Shown here one piece after another: positions 25,490 to 38,572 of a DNA stretch of 64,000 nt. Position numbers and translations under genes: made by a program. Below the pieces are notes generated by a model. That model did not search any database. It was not told the origin of the DNA and worked only from the letters and a program-made list of their open reading frames with translations. Within the stretch, counting starts at the first letter, position 1; each line of letters begins with the position of its first letter. Source of the DNA: Xiphydria camelus. Lineage: Eukaryota; Arthropoda; Insecta; Hymenoptera; Xiphydriidae. The stretch covers positions 27,672,955 to 27,736,954 of the forward strand of contig OY783191.1 in assembly GCA_963678675.1 (NCBI GenBank). Reading direction: 5' to 3'.

Positions 25490-26613
25490 AATAAAGCTGT
25501 TATAATCGCGACGTTCTTGAAAGTAATAATATATATTATAATAATTAAGAGTAATTATTTTTTCGGATTATTAATAGTAATGATTATTAATAGTTATGAT
25601 AGTTATTAACTTTAGTTGAAACCTAAGAGAAATGTGTTCCGTTGTTCGTAATGTACATATAATAATAAATTATATGCAGATAATGAAAAAAAGATTAGTT
25701 TTGTATTGAATATTTTTTCACATTCTAAATTTACATTCCAAAATATTAGTTATATAAGATTGAACTTTTTCGGTTTTTATCAAATCTCGACGTTTCGAGC
25801 TAAGCTAAATGAGAAAAAGGGATTTTGACGATAGCATTTGTTTGTATGTCTGTCCGTCGTTGTTCTCTTTATCGTTTTTATTATCGTCCTCTATGAGCAT
25901 GGTCATTTTTAAAAGAATGCGATGTAGTTACTTTTCATCGCCTTGACACATTTCTTTGAAGCCTAAAAAGAAAGTGCAAGTTCGTTCATCATTGTTGAGA
26001 TCCTGATTAATCACATTTTTCAGATCGTATAAATTTCAAGCTTTACCGGATGAGCTCCGGATTAGTGACATTCTTCAAACTGCAAATATTTCAGACTTCA
26101 AACAGGATGAGATCCGGATTAACCGCATTCCTCACACCGAAAAAATTTCGGATTTAACGGGATGATATCCGCATTACCTGTATTCCTTACGCCTACAAAT
26201 TTCGGACTTAAACGTATGAGGTCTAAACTAATCATGTCTTTTAGACCGGGCAACATACCGATATAATCCGAATTGATCCAACCCACCTTACCATATAAAA
26301 AACGGGCATGACCGGATACAATCCGGATTCATCAAATTAGTCAGTCCGTAGAAATTTCGGATTCTACCGGACAATATACGGATGCATTATAATTCCAGAT
26401 AAAATACGGATTCCGAAATTTATCCGAAATTGTCCGGGACGTTATCCGGTATTTGTCATCCGGATTTTATCCGGTCATGTACGAAAATTTTCTGGAAGAG
26501 GTAGCAATTAAAAGGTACTTCATGCGGACAATTTTCGAATAAAACCGGATAACATCCCGGACAATTTCGGATAAATTTCGGAATCCGGATTTTATCCGAA
26601 ATTTTAAGCAGGG
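25490..26613. other. Right subterminal region of EnSpm1
   Basis: No gene. From about 26030 to the right end it is dense in tccgga/ttcggat words in both orientations, mirroring the left end without the 123-bp periodicity. Confidence 0.7.
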
Positions 26614-27064
26614 ATGGTTATAAATGACCATTAAACCGCTCAACCTAGAAAATAATAATTAAAAACACATTTAAAAACACTCCTGAGAAAATAGTATTTT
26701 TCAAAAATTATAAAAGTTCATGAAAACAAAACATTGATATAACCTCATAACCTAACATACCTAAAAGGAGCAAAAAATATATTATACAGAGCTTACCTAT
26801 TTTAAAATATTTGGGGATATCCTAGGTTTGACCAAACTTTACCAAAATATATAGCTCATAACCCTTATTTACGTCAAAATTAACGATACACTTGAAAAAG
26901 AAAACTCTCTTATGGACAATTTGCACGTAAAACCGATTTGTTTGGAAAGGTTTGTAAGCTCCGCCCCTTCGCGTGACGTCAAGACTTAGGCAGTCTATTG
27001 GACGACGCATGCGCAGTTCGTTAAAAGCGTTCGCACAGGAGCAAACCCAAACTGCTGATCGAAA

Positions 27065-27442
27065 GTTAGGTGTTCGTACAGAAAAAATCAGGAGTCAGAA
27101 CCCGATTTCCAACCGTCAGAAAAATCCGCTGACTCACCAAATTTTTGGTTTGGAGTCTGCGCAGTGCGTGCTCCTTGTTTCTGTTTGTATCTAACCTCAA
27201 CTTTATGCATTTTCTTCACTGATCTATGCTGTGCATCGGTTGACGGTTTTATGATAGTAACAGTAGGTTATGTGAACAATTTCACGTGTAAAATTGCATG
27301 ATTAGGGTAAACGGGGTAAACCATCCAGTTATTGGACACTGCATTTATTGGACAGTCTGATTTAAATTTAAAAAAAAACAAGATTTCTAGTTTTTACTTA
27401 AATAAATATTATCAAAACCGTAGCTGGCTTATTAATTCTTGA
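27065..27442 (+). repeat. ~380-bp direct repeat, copy 1
   Basis: Nearly identical in the same orientation to 57092-57465 (begins aggtgttcgtacag, ends ggcttattaa). Each copy ends at a TTAA that is occupied by an element (Y here, X2 there). It suggests a tandem duplication of a larger unit that later filled with transposons. Confidence 0.8.
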
Positions 27443-27711
27443 CTGTCCAATAACTAAGTTTTTGACTTTATCCCAGTTTTTTATTGTTGAAAATTATATT
27501 CTTTCAAACTTAAAATTGTAAGTTACTAGAATGTAAAGCCAATATATTTTCAATTAAAACAAGCCACTACTCATATCTCTAGGTAGAAAAATATCTTCTT
27601 AACACAGTCTCAAATGTTGTTAAATGCTTAAATCCGAACGCGTCGCTACTTCTCCTTATAAACGAATTAAATAGCCAACGGTTGGTGGTGATTTCGATGA
27701 TGCGTGATTAA

Positions 27712-28445
27712 GGTATTTCAATGGTGACAGTCGTATTCAAATTTTTTGCTTCAGGACTTAGTACAACTGATCACAAACTGTATTACGCACGAACGAAACT
27801 TTTGAGTAACTCTGTACTCTGAGCTCCTTGCTACACAGAGACCTCCTGTGTACAAATGTATCTCACACATATACACTGCCTGGCCCGATAATCGTGGCAA
27901 CAGTGCTTCTCTCTCCTTAGAATACCGCTATGTGCCTGCCACTACGTGCCGTAGTGGGGACTGCCGCGCCATGCCACTGGCTATCCCCTCTCCGGTAGCA
28001 AAAGTACTACTGAGTCCCATAGTCACAGGAGAGGGCTAAATCAGCTGTGCGCACTGTTGCCACATCATCGTTACTCGTCCCCACCACTTTGCAGTTTCAA
28101 GAAAAATCTTAGTTTTTAAGTTATAATTTCTCTGAAACTATATGGCTTAGCACTTCCAGTTTTTGTGAACATAATCCTACAATATCATTTTATTCGCCGT
28201 TAGTTTTTCTTTAACATTGTAAGAGTGGTTCTGTAGTTATAGCTCAAAACGTCACTGAGGTACCGTCTTTCTACATGTTAGCCATTGAAAGTCAGTGTAG
28301 AAAATGCTACGTTGAATTAACATTTTCTTTTAAACTACATGGCTCAGCCTTTTGAAATTTTGGGAATCGATGGGTAATATTTCAGTCTTTTGATTGGCAA
28401 AATTTCATGAGATTCGTAAGAAAAACGCAAAACCATGGAAATACC
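27712..28445. mobile_element. Element W, 734 bp, TTAA target
   Basis: Inverted ends GGTATTTCAATGGT / its near complement, flanked by TTAA (27708-27711, 28446-28449). The matching place in the right Y arm (about 48512) is uninterrupted with a single TTAA. Non-coding; piggyBac- or Kolobok-like by its target only. Confidence 0.8.
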
Positions 28446-29210
28446 TTAATTAGGAACCGTCCCGCAATTAGCCTTCCAGGAAAGATACAGGACTACCAGC
28501 GCATTCACAGTCCCTGTGTTTGACCTTAATAGAGATACTTACATAGTAGTAATAAAATATATTAGAGTAATAAGTATTTACCCTACTGAAAAATTTCATG
28601 GGTAAGATTGTATGATTAATCGTATGTTAAATTTCGCGATAAATATTATGTCAAATTATATGTTAAATTACATGTTAAATCACATGATAAATTACATGTT
28701 AAATTGTATGGTAAATCCCATGTAAAAATCAATCAACTTTCACATGCTATTTAACACTCTATGTAACACGTGATTTAACACATTTTGTCAGACCTTTCTT
28801 AATATTCTGTTATAATTTTTTCTGTTAGACAAATTTTACGTTAACATCTGTTTTTGATAAATTTATTAGTACAATTTTTATTTACTATGGAACAATTAAT
28901 TTATCAGCCAGATTAAAAAAAGGTAATATACACACAAAGAGATGCAGAAAAGAACAAACATAATGTTATAGGCTAAAAGGAACATCGTAAGTAAAAAATA
29001 TAAGTAGACAAAGAGATTAAAGTATGTATAAATATCACCACAATATAGATGACAGAAAAACGCGATATGAGCCGTTGAAAACCAGAATGGTGTAAGTCAC
29101 ATTTCATGTAAGCTGAGATTATTTGAGTGCAAAGTTAAGCACAATTTGAAAAATCTGTCTAGATGATACAAACAGATATTTTAAATGGTACATATGTTTT
29201 ATATCATCTA

Positions 29211-29487
29211 CCGTATGTCCGTCTCTGTACTGGCCAGTTTGAAAGTTACCTTCGGATAGGCTTGGTCGGTAATCGAGACATTTATACCGTAATTATTATT
29301 ATTATAATTATTTTCGTAATTTCCATTATTCACAAATTCACAATTTCGAGGTTAGACGCTTCGATCTCCCGAATTGACATCAACACTAACTGCCAACTCG
29401 AGTTCTACCGTATTAAATGACTCGAATACCGACCAAGCCTATCCGAAGGTAACTTTCAAACTGGCCAGTACAGAGACGGACATACGG
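29211..29487. mobile_element. MITE-C
   Basis: 277-bp palindrome, ends CCGTATGTCCGTCTCTGTAC, TA flanks. The right Y arm (about 47785) has the empty TA. The first ten bases match MITE-B, so the two share a terminal recognition sequence. A partial copy lies at 63285. Confidence 0.85.
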
Positions 29488-30649
29488 TAGACAGATTTTT
29501 CAAATTGTACTTAACTTTGCAGTCAAATAATTTCAGCTTACATGAAATGTGACTTACACTATTCTGGTTTTCAACGGCTCATATGTAAAAGAATATAAAA
29601 GGAACAATATCGTGCAGAACGTTATCGTAGAAATTGCATTGCCAATGCACTGGAGAAAACTTGCACACTGCTTTCAAATGGTAGATATCGTTGTCGAAGT
29701 CTTCAGAAAATGTGGAGCCAAATCTTCAATGACGACTTTGCCTGTGCTCTTATACTCCTTTCTCTGATCTGAAATACAAATTCGATATAATACTCCTCAT
29801 AAAATATTAATTTTTTTTTCGCTGACTACTGTTAAACTCATAGTCTAAGATCCGAACTAGAGACGTTCTTCACCGATCTGCTTACCGGATGAAAAGTATT
29901 TTTTATCAAACATAATACGTCAATGAACATATCGCGTATGGGTAGGCTAATAAAATATGCTCAAGACTACCCTTAAAACTATATAAACAGGTGAGCTGAT
30001 ATGAGCAATTTGCATCGATCTGCTTACCAATTAAACTATATATGAAAATAAAGATAATTTTATTGCAAACACGATGGTATAACCCTACCTGCAAAAAATC
30101 GGTCATGAGTCACGGTTGTAAGGCTTTGAAATTTATCGGAGCTAGCCAAGATGCGCGTACTACAGGGAAATTTGCTATAGGACGCAACGTAGGAAGTGGG
30201 CGCGACGCGACGGTTAGATGAGAGAGAGTGCGTACATGCTGCTTCCTCGTACGATTGACAAAGATAACACTACTAAAATGCCGAGAAAAAGCGACTACAA
30301 TGGAGTAGGTACAGGCAGTAAACTTTTAATTACTTTAAATTAAATATAAAATATTAAAATGTGAAAGATTTTTCAAATATTTTCAACTAAATATATGGAT
30401 GGGGAAATATTAATATTTCTATCACAGAATAATAATATGTTAGTGATAATTATTCGATAAATTTTATCTATTCTATAAAAATACCACAGCAAACAAACAG
30501 AAAAATTACATTTTTTAGAGAGCGATAAAAAATCATTAACAAATTGACGGTGTAAAAAAACTCTATTATAAAACAATGAATACAATAACAATCTTTACAA
30601 AGATTATAACAATATTACAACAAATACAATATTATAGCCTTCCAAAAAC

Positions 30650-30955
30650 TTGTATGTTGCTGGAATAAGAGAGAGTGCCCAGATTTTATATAACAGTAAC
30701 CTAAACAACGCAAAGACTCCAAGAAGAATTTTTCTTAACAATTTATCATTTCAACTTATGAAATCTCACTTAGAGGAAAAGTCTAGAATTTCGTCTTTAC
30801 CTTCAGATATTTTTAATGCGTTACAAACCCACCCCATGAGCCATCGCCTCGACTGTCTGTTTATCACATGTTCGGAAAAAACTTTCACTCGAAAACACCG
30901 GGTAAGAACGTTTTTCCCCTTTTTCTGTACTTTCGAGAAAGAGCCATAAAGTAAT
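30650..30955 (+). pseudogene. piggyBac-like C-terminal fragment in the loop of V
   Basis: A 99-codon open stretch containing SAQILYNSN, TPRRIFLNNLSFQLMKSHLEE and SSLPSDI, resembling the segment of piggyBac-type transposases after the catalytic core. No catalytic domain is found around it, so it is a remnant. Similarity is from reading, not from a search. Confidence 0.45.
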
Positions 30956-31082
30956 AAATTGTCCCTTCTCTCCAGACAGGCAAAAATAAAAATGCAAAGT
31001 TAGTTGAATCTTGAACGAAAATAATTTTACCAGGGATCCAACAGTAATTGATTGAAAAAAATAACGATTGAAAAAGATTCTA

Positions 31083-31295
31083 CACCCGTGCTCACGAAAT
31101 CTGTCGCTGGTGACTTTTTTTAAACCTTATTTTTAAACGTACTAACCAGTGAACAATTAATTCTCATGCCCTCATTAGCTACGGTGACGTCTACTCTCGT
31201 TAATGAAAGCACGAGGATTGATTAATCATTGGTTAGTACGTTTAAAAATAACATTTAAAAAAAGTCACCAGCGACAGATTCCGTGAGCCCGGGTG
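31083..31295. mobile_element. MITE-A copy in V
   Basis: 213 bp, same length and almost the same sequence as the copy at 18481, TA flanks (31081-31082, 31296-31297). Confidence 0.9.
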
Positions 31296-32784
31296 TACAT
31301 TACATTTATGTCATAATGGAGCACGTATTTTTCCGCAAACTGAGGGATGTAAACAGCGAGTAGCTCGTAGTCGCTTTTTCTCGGCATTTTAGTAGTGTTA
31401 TCTTTGTCAATCGTACGAGGAAGCAGCATGTACGCACTCTCTCTCATCTAACCGTCGCGTCGCGCTCACTTCCTACGTTGCGTCCTGTAACAAATTTCCC
31501 TGTAGCACGCGCATCTTGGCTAGCTCCGATAAATTTCAAAGCCTTACAACCCTGATTCATGACCGTGATTTTGCAGGTAGGGTTATACCATCGTGTTTGC
31601 AATAAAATTATCTTTATTTTCATATATAGTTTAATTGGTCAGCAGATCGGTGCAAATTGCTCATATCAGCTCACCTGTTTATATAGTTTTAAGGGTAGTC
31701 TTGAGCATATTTTATTAGCCTACCCATACGCGATATGTTCATTGACGTATTATGTTTGATAAAAAATACTTTTCATCCGGTAAGCAGATCGGTGAAGAAC
31801 GTCTCTAGTTCGGATCTTGTACTATCAGGGATGTTACTCACTCGATAGCCCAGCTGTCGCGCCGACCAATGCCTCCAGTCTCCTTTCCATGTTGCTTCGC
31901 CTCCGAGGCGATGAAATATCTGGCCTTCCTGAAGATCGCGTACATCCTCCAGTCAATTCTTTCATTTTGGCTGAATCGATGAAGCTAATCTGCAACATGA
32001 TGAAAGACGAGCACATGAAACGATAAAGAAACTCATTCATCTATCTGCCCCTCCTGCAAATAATTTCATTACATTAATTATTAATACTTACCCTTTTATG
32101 CAGGCAGCTGGATAATCCTTATTTTTCGCTTGTAAGTCCTTATTCCAAAGATCTTGCCCCGAATGTTTTAATTAATAACACGCGTTAACGTTAAACGCTG
32201 ACGAACGAATCACATGCGAATCGAACTGACAGCTCGCAGACGCTCGCCTTCTTCCGTGGTGTCGATGGAGGTTATGTCACGATATGTAAAGTATAAAGTC
32301 AACAAGTTCACGCCAGGTGGCAGATAAATCGCTGAAAATCGCCGTTCGCAGAGCACAAAATTGGGAATTCAAATTAAGATCGCAGCGCCAGGTGGCTATT
32401 ACTGGAACTAGTTTCTCCCACATTATTTTCCAACCTCACTGTCTCGTATTTCTTGCTGGAACGCATAGATTCGTAATGCGCATGCGCCTGACCGGTTTAG
32501 ACAGTCTCTGAGGCCCGGTTGCACCAAGCAACTTGTCTAGACTAAGTGAAGCTTAAGAAGATAAGTCCGTTGCACGAAAGTTTAAGCTCTACTTAAACTG
32601 TCCTAAGCTACACCTAAATTAAGCCATGGCTGCAGTACCGCTTAAGCGGGTAAGGAACAGATTGGACCGATTTGATTGGTCGCAAAATTTCGAATACATA
32701 ACCTATTTCATTTGATGCGTCTACATAACCTATTTCGTTTGACAAGTGATATATCATTTCGATAATTGGGAAGTTATTTTTAAC

Positions 32785-35700
32785 ATGGAATACGAATTCA
32801 ATTATTTTGACGTGTTGGAAGACGATGACGAATTAATTCCATTGGAATTAATAATGGAAGGAATTCCACGGGCATTAAATATTCGGCCAAAATACTTTGA
32901 TACGTATAATAATTTGGAATTTCACCAACGGTTTCGTTTATCGAAGGAAACAACATTGTTTATATTACACCTAATTGAAGACCAATTAGAATATGAGCAT
33001 CAAAAGTGAGTAGTACCTTTTTTGTAGGTCATGAATTGGAATCATATTTGCAAATAAATATACATAAATTATTTTTCAGAAACAATTCAGTGGAACCAAT
33101 TCTGCAATTACTTATATGTTTGCGTACTTATGCAACAAATGGATTTATGATCACAATGGGTGATTATGGAAATATGCATAAGTCGACAGTGTCTCGAATA
33201 GTGAAGAAAGTTTCACGAGCTATTGCTTCACTAGCTCATGTGTATATTAAAATGCCCACGACACAGCAGGAAATAATGAAAGCGCAAAGGAATTTTTATG
33301 ATATTGCTTCTTTTCCACGCGTTATTGGAGCTATTGATTGCACACATATTCGTATTCAATCTCCTGGTACGTATAATATATATCATTAATCTCTGCCTTC
33401 TTTTCTGTACGTAAATTTTCTATTATTTTTAACCAATTTTTCTTATACTTTTCCTCGTTATTTAACAATTTCTCTACTCTCCTTTTACATCGACTTTTTC
33501 TATGTTTCTACAATCACTTAACAGATGCTTCGGCGTGGTATATATAATATCAAATCTGTTTTATTTGAAGTAACATATAGAATATTGACTTTATTATATA
33601 CAGGTGGAGAAGATGCAGAAATATTCCGTAACAGGAAATCATATTTTTCATTAAACGTACAAATTGTCAGCAACGCTAATCGTGAAATAATGGATATCGT
33701 TGCTCGTTGGCCTGGATCAGTCCACGATTCAACTATTTTTAATAATAGTAATTTGCGAGCGAGATTTGAAGGAGGAGAATTCCCTAACTGCTTATTGCTA
33801 GGTAAGCGATTGGAATTTTAGAAAAGAAAATGTAAACTGATAAATTTACTAAGAAATGTTTCAGTGATTAAATTAATGATTATTGGTAGAAAATTTTTCG
33901 TTCGAAGGCCTGACGACGAAATTGGCCATTTCATAAAAATATTAATGCTGCTTTGTCAATGGTAATATATCTAATCATTGAGGCTTCTTACAATATGTTC
34001 ATGTACCTATATGTACATATATGTGTAGGTGTAGGAAATTTTAATCATTTTCTTCATCATCATAAAGTTATCAGTCCTAAGACTGGTTTGATACCATTCT
34101 CCATCTTTTCCTATCCTCCGCTAGTCTTTTCATTTCCCTGTATTTCGAACAACCTACATCTTTAACGATTTGCGAAATGTAGTCTAACCGCGGCCTACCT
34201 ATACCTCTCTTTTTTCCCGTTTCTGCTTCTAAGATGTCTCTTAGCAGTCCCTCATGTCTTAATACATGGCCTATCAGCTGATCCCTTCTTTTCGTTATAT
34301 TTTTCCAGAGTCGCCGGTTTTCCCCTACATTTTTCAGGATTTCTTCATTTGTGATTTTATCGGTCCATTTTACTTTTAGCATCCTTCTATAGCACCACAT
34401 TTCGAAGCTTTCTAATTTTTTATTTTCTACCATTCCTATCGTCCAAGATTCGCACCCATACAAAGCTGTACTCCACACGTATGTTTTGAGAAATGTTTTC
34501 CTACTCTCTAGGTTGATGTTTTTTTGAGCATAGTAGCTTCTTTTTCAGATTAGAAGCCTGTTTTCCCTGCGCTATTCTTTGTTTCACGTCTCTTAGGCTC
34601 TTCCCATCTGTCGTTATTTGGCTACCTAGATAGCAAAACTGCTGTACTTCTTCTACGCTTTCGCCGCCTATATTTATTCTAGTTTTACTCTTACGTTTTT
34701 TCTTACTACATACCAGAACTTTTGTCTTTTTCTTATTAATTTTCATATTGTAGTTCTCTATTAGGATGTTTTTCATCTCGTTAAGCGTCTTTTGCTCGAT
34801 GCTAGTAGCGCTATATCGTCAGCGAATCGAAGCATGCTCACTGTTTGCCCTTGTATTTTAATGCCTGAGGTTGAGTTTTCTTTTAATTCGTTCATCGCTT
34901 CCTCTATGTATAAGTTAAAGATTAGAGGCGACAGTGTGCATCCTTGTCGTACTCCTTTTCTAATTTTTCGCTTCTCTGACTTCTTCTTGTACTCCTATCA
35001 CTGCTACTTGGTTTTCATCTAAATTATGTATGATTCTTCTTTCTCTGTATTTTATTCCTACTCTTTTCAGTATTTCGAACATTTTTTGCCACTGAATATT
35101 GTCAAATGCTTTCTCTAGATCTATGAATCCTATGTATAGTGTTTCGTCTTTTTCTAATGTTTTCTCTACAATTAGTCTTAACGCTATTATCGCTTCCCTC
35201 GTTCCTTTGTTCCTTCTAAATCCGAACTGGTCTTCTGCTAAGACTTCCTCGGCTCTCCGTTCCATTCTTCTTTGTATAATTTTTGTTAAGATTTTTGATG
35301 CGTGTGGTATCAAGCTGATTGTACGAACATTTTCGCATCTATCCGCGCCTACTTTTTTTGGAAGGGTAACTATTATACTTTTCTTGAAATCTTTTGGTAT
35401 TTTTCCTGTTTCGTACATATGACTCACGAGTTTAAATAGCCTACTTCTCGCTTCTTCCCCTGCAAACTTTAAAATTTCTTATAATTTTCTTATAACTAAC
35501 TTATTATATTACAGGTGACAGTGGATATCCAGCTCGTACATATTTGTTCACACCACATCTCAACCCCGTAACACCATCGGAACAATTATATAACGAGTCA
35601 CACATTAGAAGTAGAGTTGTTGTGGAACACCTTTTCGGAATTTGGAACGTCTTTTTCCGATTCTTGCATACGGTAGCCGCATAAAAATGAACAGTTTATT

Positions 35701-35935
35701 GACTGTAATCGTGGCAACCGCGGTACTGCACAATATTATTAGACGTAGATTGGAGGATATTGTTCCATTAGTATCGGATGATGAAAGACATACAATGGAC
35801 AATATTATCGGAGAAAATGAAGTACCTCACCTTCAATATAATGATAATCGACCAGGTAATATGGGTCTCATTGCGCGGAATGCATTAATTAACGAATATT
35901 TTGAAACTTTATTAACTAACAGAAGGGAACAATAA
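32785..35935 (+). pseudogene. Harbinger transposase (DDE_Tnp_4), one-base frameshift
   Basis: Four exons: 32785-33005, 33080-33366, 33604-33801, 35515-35935, all GT-AG and in phase; the ATG at 32785 opens the frame. Catalytic residues are all visible: Asp in GAIDCTHI, Asp in SVHDSTIF and Glu in VVVEHLFG. An upstream helix-turn-helix segment (MHKSTVSRIVKKVS) is present. One base is missing just after the Glu motif (near 35648), shifting the rest into another frame; otherwise about 375 aa. The third intron is inflated by the LINE fragment. Confidence 0.88.
34060..35460 (-). mobile_element. Non-LTR retrotransposon fragment (reverse transcriptase)
   Basis: Minus-strand LINE piece in the third intron of the Harbinger transposase. 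It encodes an RT: QFGFRRNKGT, FIDLEKAFD, the catalytic FADD (about 34820), a thumb-like segment and a C-terminal region (GCESWTI, GRPRLDYI). Several frame breaks are present and the 5' part (endonuclease) is missing, as in 5'-truncated copies. The 3' end has a TGATGATGA-type tail near 34060. Clade not assigned. Confidence 0.8.
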
Positions 35936-37489
35936 TGATACTTTATACGTTTATTAAGAAATTTACAATTATGTAGGTACACATAACTGTACATATATTA
36001 TCTAAAAAATAAAATTGTTATATTTCAAGATTCAACGGACATAGAGTATATATATTTCTTTTTGAACTCCTGCAGATGGAAGTACTTACGTCTTTCCATG
36101 CTTATAAATCATGGGGGGACTCATCAATTATTTCATAGGTGAAAAAAATTTTATAGCATACTGAGTGTTATATCTTCACAGTTCGTGAAAGAAAGTAATG
36201 ACATCCGTGGAAAGATAAAGATATCTGTTGAAGTACCCATGCTTAGCAGTGAAAAAAATTAATCTAAGCATATAAATGCCAGTGTGTTGTGAAAATACGA
36301 GTGTGCTTCAAATACGAGTTTGCGCACGATTTATAAGCATGAGAAGACGTACTTTCGATATAGGTATAAGAAACTTCTTTCGCTTTGTACCACCTACATA
36401 AGGTATTAAAAACTCTGTAGCTTCCTTAATTGTATCTCTTTAATTTGTATATCCAATTCGAGACTTTTTTTTTTTAATTCAAATTCAATTATTTCTCGTT
36501 CTTCTTTCCTTTTTATTTCACCTTTAAGAGCTTCTAATTGTGTTTTGGCCAATTCTATTTTTATCTCCGCTAGATCACTATATTGCTGAGATATATTAGA
36601 TTTATTAGAAGCTAATAGTTGAGGCCTTCGTATTTGCTTCCGTCTAGATTCATTACTTTGAACAGACTTATTAACTGTTTGTATGTTTAAACAATGAGAT
36701 TTCGGAGCTTTTAATAAGGTTGGAGTATAATTTCCCCAATCGGCCACCGACCGTTTTTCCTCGGTGTCCTTAATTGTAGAACACGATTTTCCGTTCTCCA
36801 TATAATTAACTGAATTGTTGCTTGCAGCTGCGTTGAACAATTGTTCTGTATTGTGTCTCTCAACAAATTTATGTTCTGATGGAAGAACTTCTTGTTTTTC
36901 CTAAGAATGGAATACACTATTATGTAAATATAACTAATATAAGGAGATAACATAATTGTTGACAGTTTATAAATATTACCATGCCAACATTTTCCATTCC
37001 AACATTTCTAATGCACCGCATCTCCTCTTCCGTTAAACCGTCTTCTAATATTTCCACATCATAATTATTGTAGTTTTTATTTGCAGGTTCGTTAGAAGTA
37101 GACACCATAGTCGCATCCCCATCAAACTCGTTACATGAACCTATTATTTTAAAAGTGAGAAATAATTTTTTGGAATATCTACATAACTTAATACTTGCAA
37201 AGTCAAAAGAAATCAGCGGTATTTACCTCTAACGGTTTTCATATTCATCAACGAAAGAGTTGCTTCCCACACGACACACTTACGTATCATATACATATAT
37301 TTTATGTATATACAGCTATACTACGTATACATATATGGTATACGAAAAATATACGTTTTATTTACGTACAGCGAACATCTACATATATACGTATATGAAA
37401 ATACTGAAAGTTACGTATTATTTACGTATATGTTTCGTCTACGCATTTACGTAATTTTAGTAACTTCATAGACGTAATGTTACGTTCCA

Positions 37490-37870
37490 TATACATATAA
37501 ATTACAGATATACGTATCTGAGTATCAAATATATACATCTACTCACTATATACGTACTACATACGTATATACTTCACCTAAATATATACGTATATGGAAA
37601 AGCTATGGGTTACATGCCATGTACGTATATGTTTGGTCTATACATTTATGTAATTTTAGTAACTTCGTAGACGTAAATTTACGTTCCATATACATATAAT
37701 TTACAGATAAATGTATATCAGTATCAAATATATACATCTACTCACTATATACGTACTACATACGTATATACTTCACCTAAATATATACGTATATGGAAAA
37801 GCTATGAGTTGCGTGATATTTACGTATATGTTTGGTCTACATATTTATGAGATTTTAGTAATTTCTAGAT
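37490..37870. repeat. ~199-bp tandem repeat, left subterminal region of EnSpm2
   Basis: Two near copies, with the marker acttcacctaaatatata at 37571 and 37770, full of TACGTATA words. The flanking 37271-37490 has more of the same words without clear periodicity. No gene between here and 38572. Confidence 0.8.
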
Positions 37871-38572
37871 ATAAAAACGTATAACTACATGATCCAGTCG
37901 ATACAACAGCTTACTGAAACATCACAGACATCCTGTGTTGATGTGCGTAGAAAAAAATATTTGAATTTTGCGGTCGGTTTACGCTTGAACCCTGTTGCCA
38001 CCGTGTGGGAGAATTGTAGTCCATTGTTATTAAAATAGGAAAAATTAAATCTAGGCCCACGTATATCATTGTACATACGCTACTGAATTCATAAATGTGG
38101 CGACTCTGAATCGTTACTACGGCACTGCGAGATCGTGGCATCAGCTATGCCCGATCAGTGGAACACGTGCGAGTACTATAGTCATCTTACCGCAATCGTT
38201 TCAAATAACGGTATGTATACTTATATGCAATAATAAATCAAGTAAATCTATTATACGTATTTACCTGATAAAACTTTTCTATATAGATAATAGCCATGCA
38301 TGCATGAATTTTTAAAAAACCGTCATTTGTTTTCAAATGTTCGAAATTATATACTCGAATTTAGTTGAATAAATGTCAATTATACACGTTTTTTGCGATA
38401 TTTTTTGAAAAGTTTGTTTATACATTTTAATTTAGACCTGTCAGATCAATTTTAGTTTCTACATGCATAACCTATAACAATACCTCTACGTATTACTTTC
38501 GCGTTTTATTGTGATATCGGCGTATTATTTCTATGTTATGCATGGCTTTATTTGAATATTTTTAAGGGTGTG

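Larger units (their letters stand above)
15011..26613. mobile_element. EnSpm1, CACTA/EnSpm-like transposon, 11.6 kb
   Basis: Inverted ends CCCTGCTTAAAATTTCGGAT. The flanks join to give CCATGG, exactly the sequence kept in the other Q arm at 13595-13600, so the target duplication is AT. Subterminal regions are rich in TCCGGA-type words; the left one is a 123-bp tandem array. It carries two divergent genes: a transposase (minus, 16396-20617) and a BEN-domain protein (plus, 21475-25489). Later insertions: MITE-A at 18481, MITE-B at 16810 and 21056, and two TA-flanked MITEs at 23164 and 23591. The superfamily call rests on the transposase; the ends are not the classical CACTA. Confidence 0.75.
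12866..27040. repeat. Large inverted repeat Q, split by EnSpm1
   Basis: Left arm 12866-14217 and right arm about 14706-15010 plus 26614-27040 are inverted copies; the right arm is interrupted by the 11.6 kb EnSpm1. The centre (14218-14706) holds MITE-B and a short tandem repeat. The arms contain a decayed THAP exon. I read Q as a foldback derivative of a THAP-encoding transposon, but its ends and target duplication are not clear. Confidence 0.7.
29841..31824. mobile_element. Foldback element V (TAGTC-type ends)
   Basis: A 1984-bp element, ends TAGTCTAAGATCCGAAC and (inward from right) TAGTACAAGATCCGAAC, flanked by TCA (29838-29840, 31825-31827). The other Y arm keeps the empty site with one TCA (near 47347). 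Arms are about 29841-30298 and 31365-31824; the loop holds a transposase-like fragment and a MITE-A copy. The inner edge of each arm contains the same ATG start of a short reading frame (MPRKSDY). Confidence 0.85.
29590..32040 (-). pseudogene. Y-arm gene of unknown function, left copy, damaged
   Basis: Counterpart of the intact gene at 47135-47599. Exon 1 is about 31842-32040, exon 2 about 29590-29768, and element V (29841-31824) sits in the intron. Relative to the right copy, exon 2 has a 30-nt in-frame loss (the GYIAGPTMQS part) and, further on, a 2-nt loss that shifts the frame. Function unknown. Confidence 0.6.

Noticed and set aside
15011..26613. EnSpm1 with a TTA target duplication (TTA-CCATCCC...GGGATGG-TTA)
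   Set aside because: The flanks do read TTA on both sides, but the uninterrupted arm at 13591-13603 reads ATAACCATGGTAA, so CCAT/ATGG belongs to the target and the duplication is AT.
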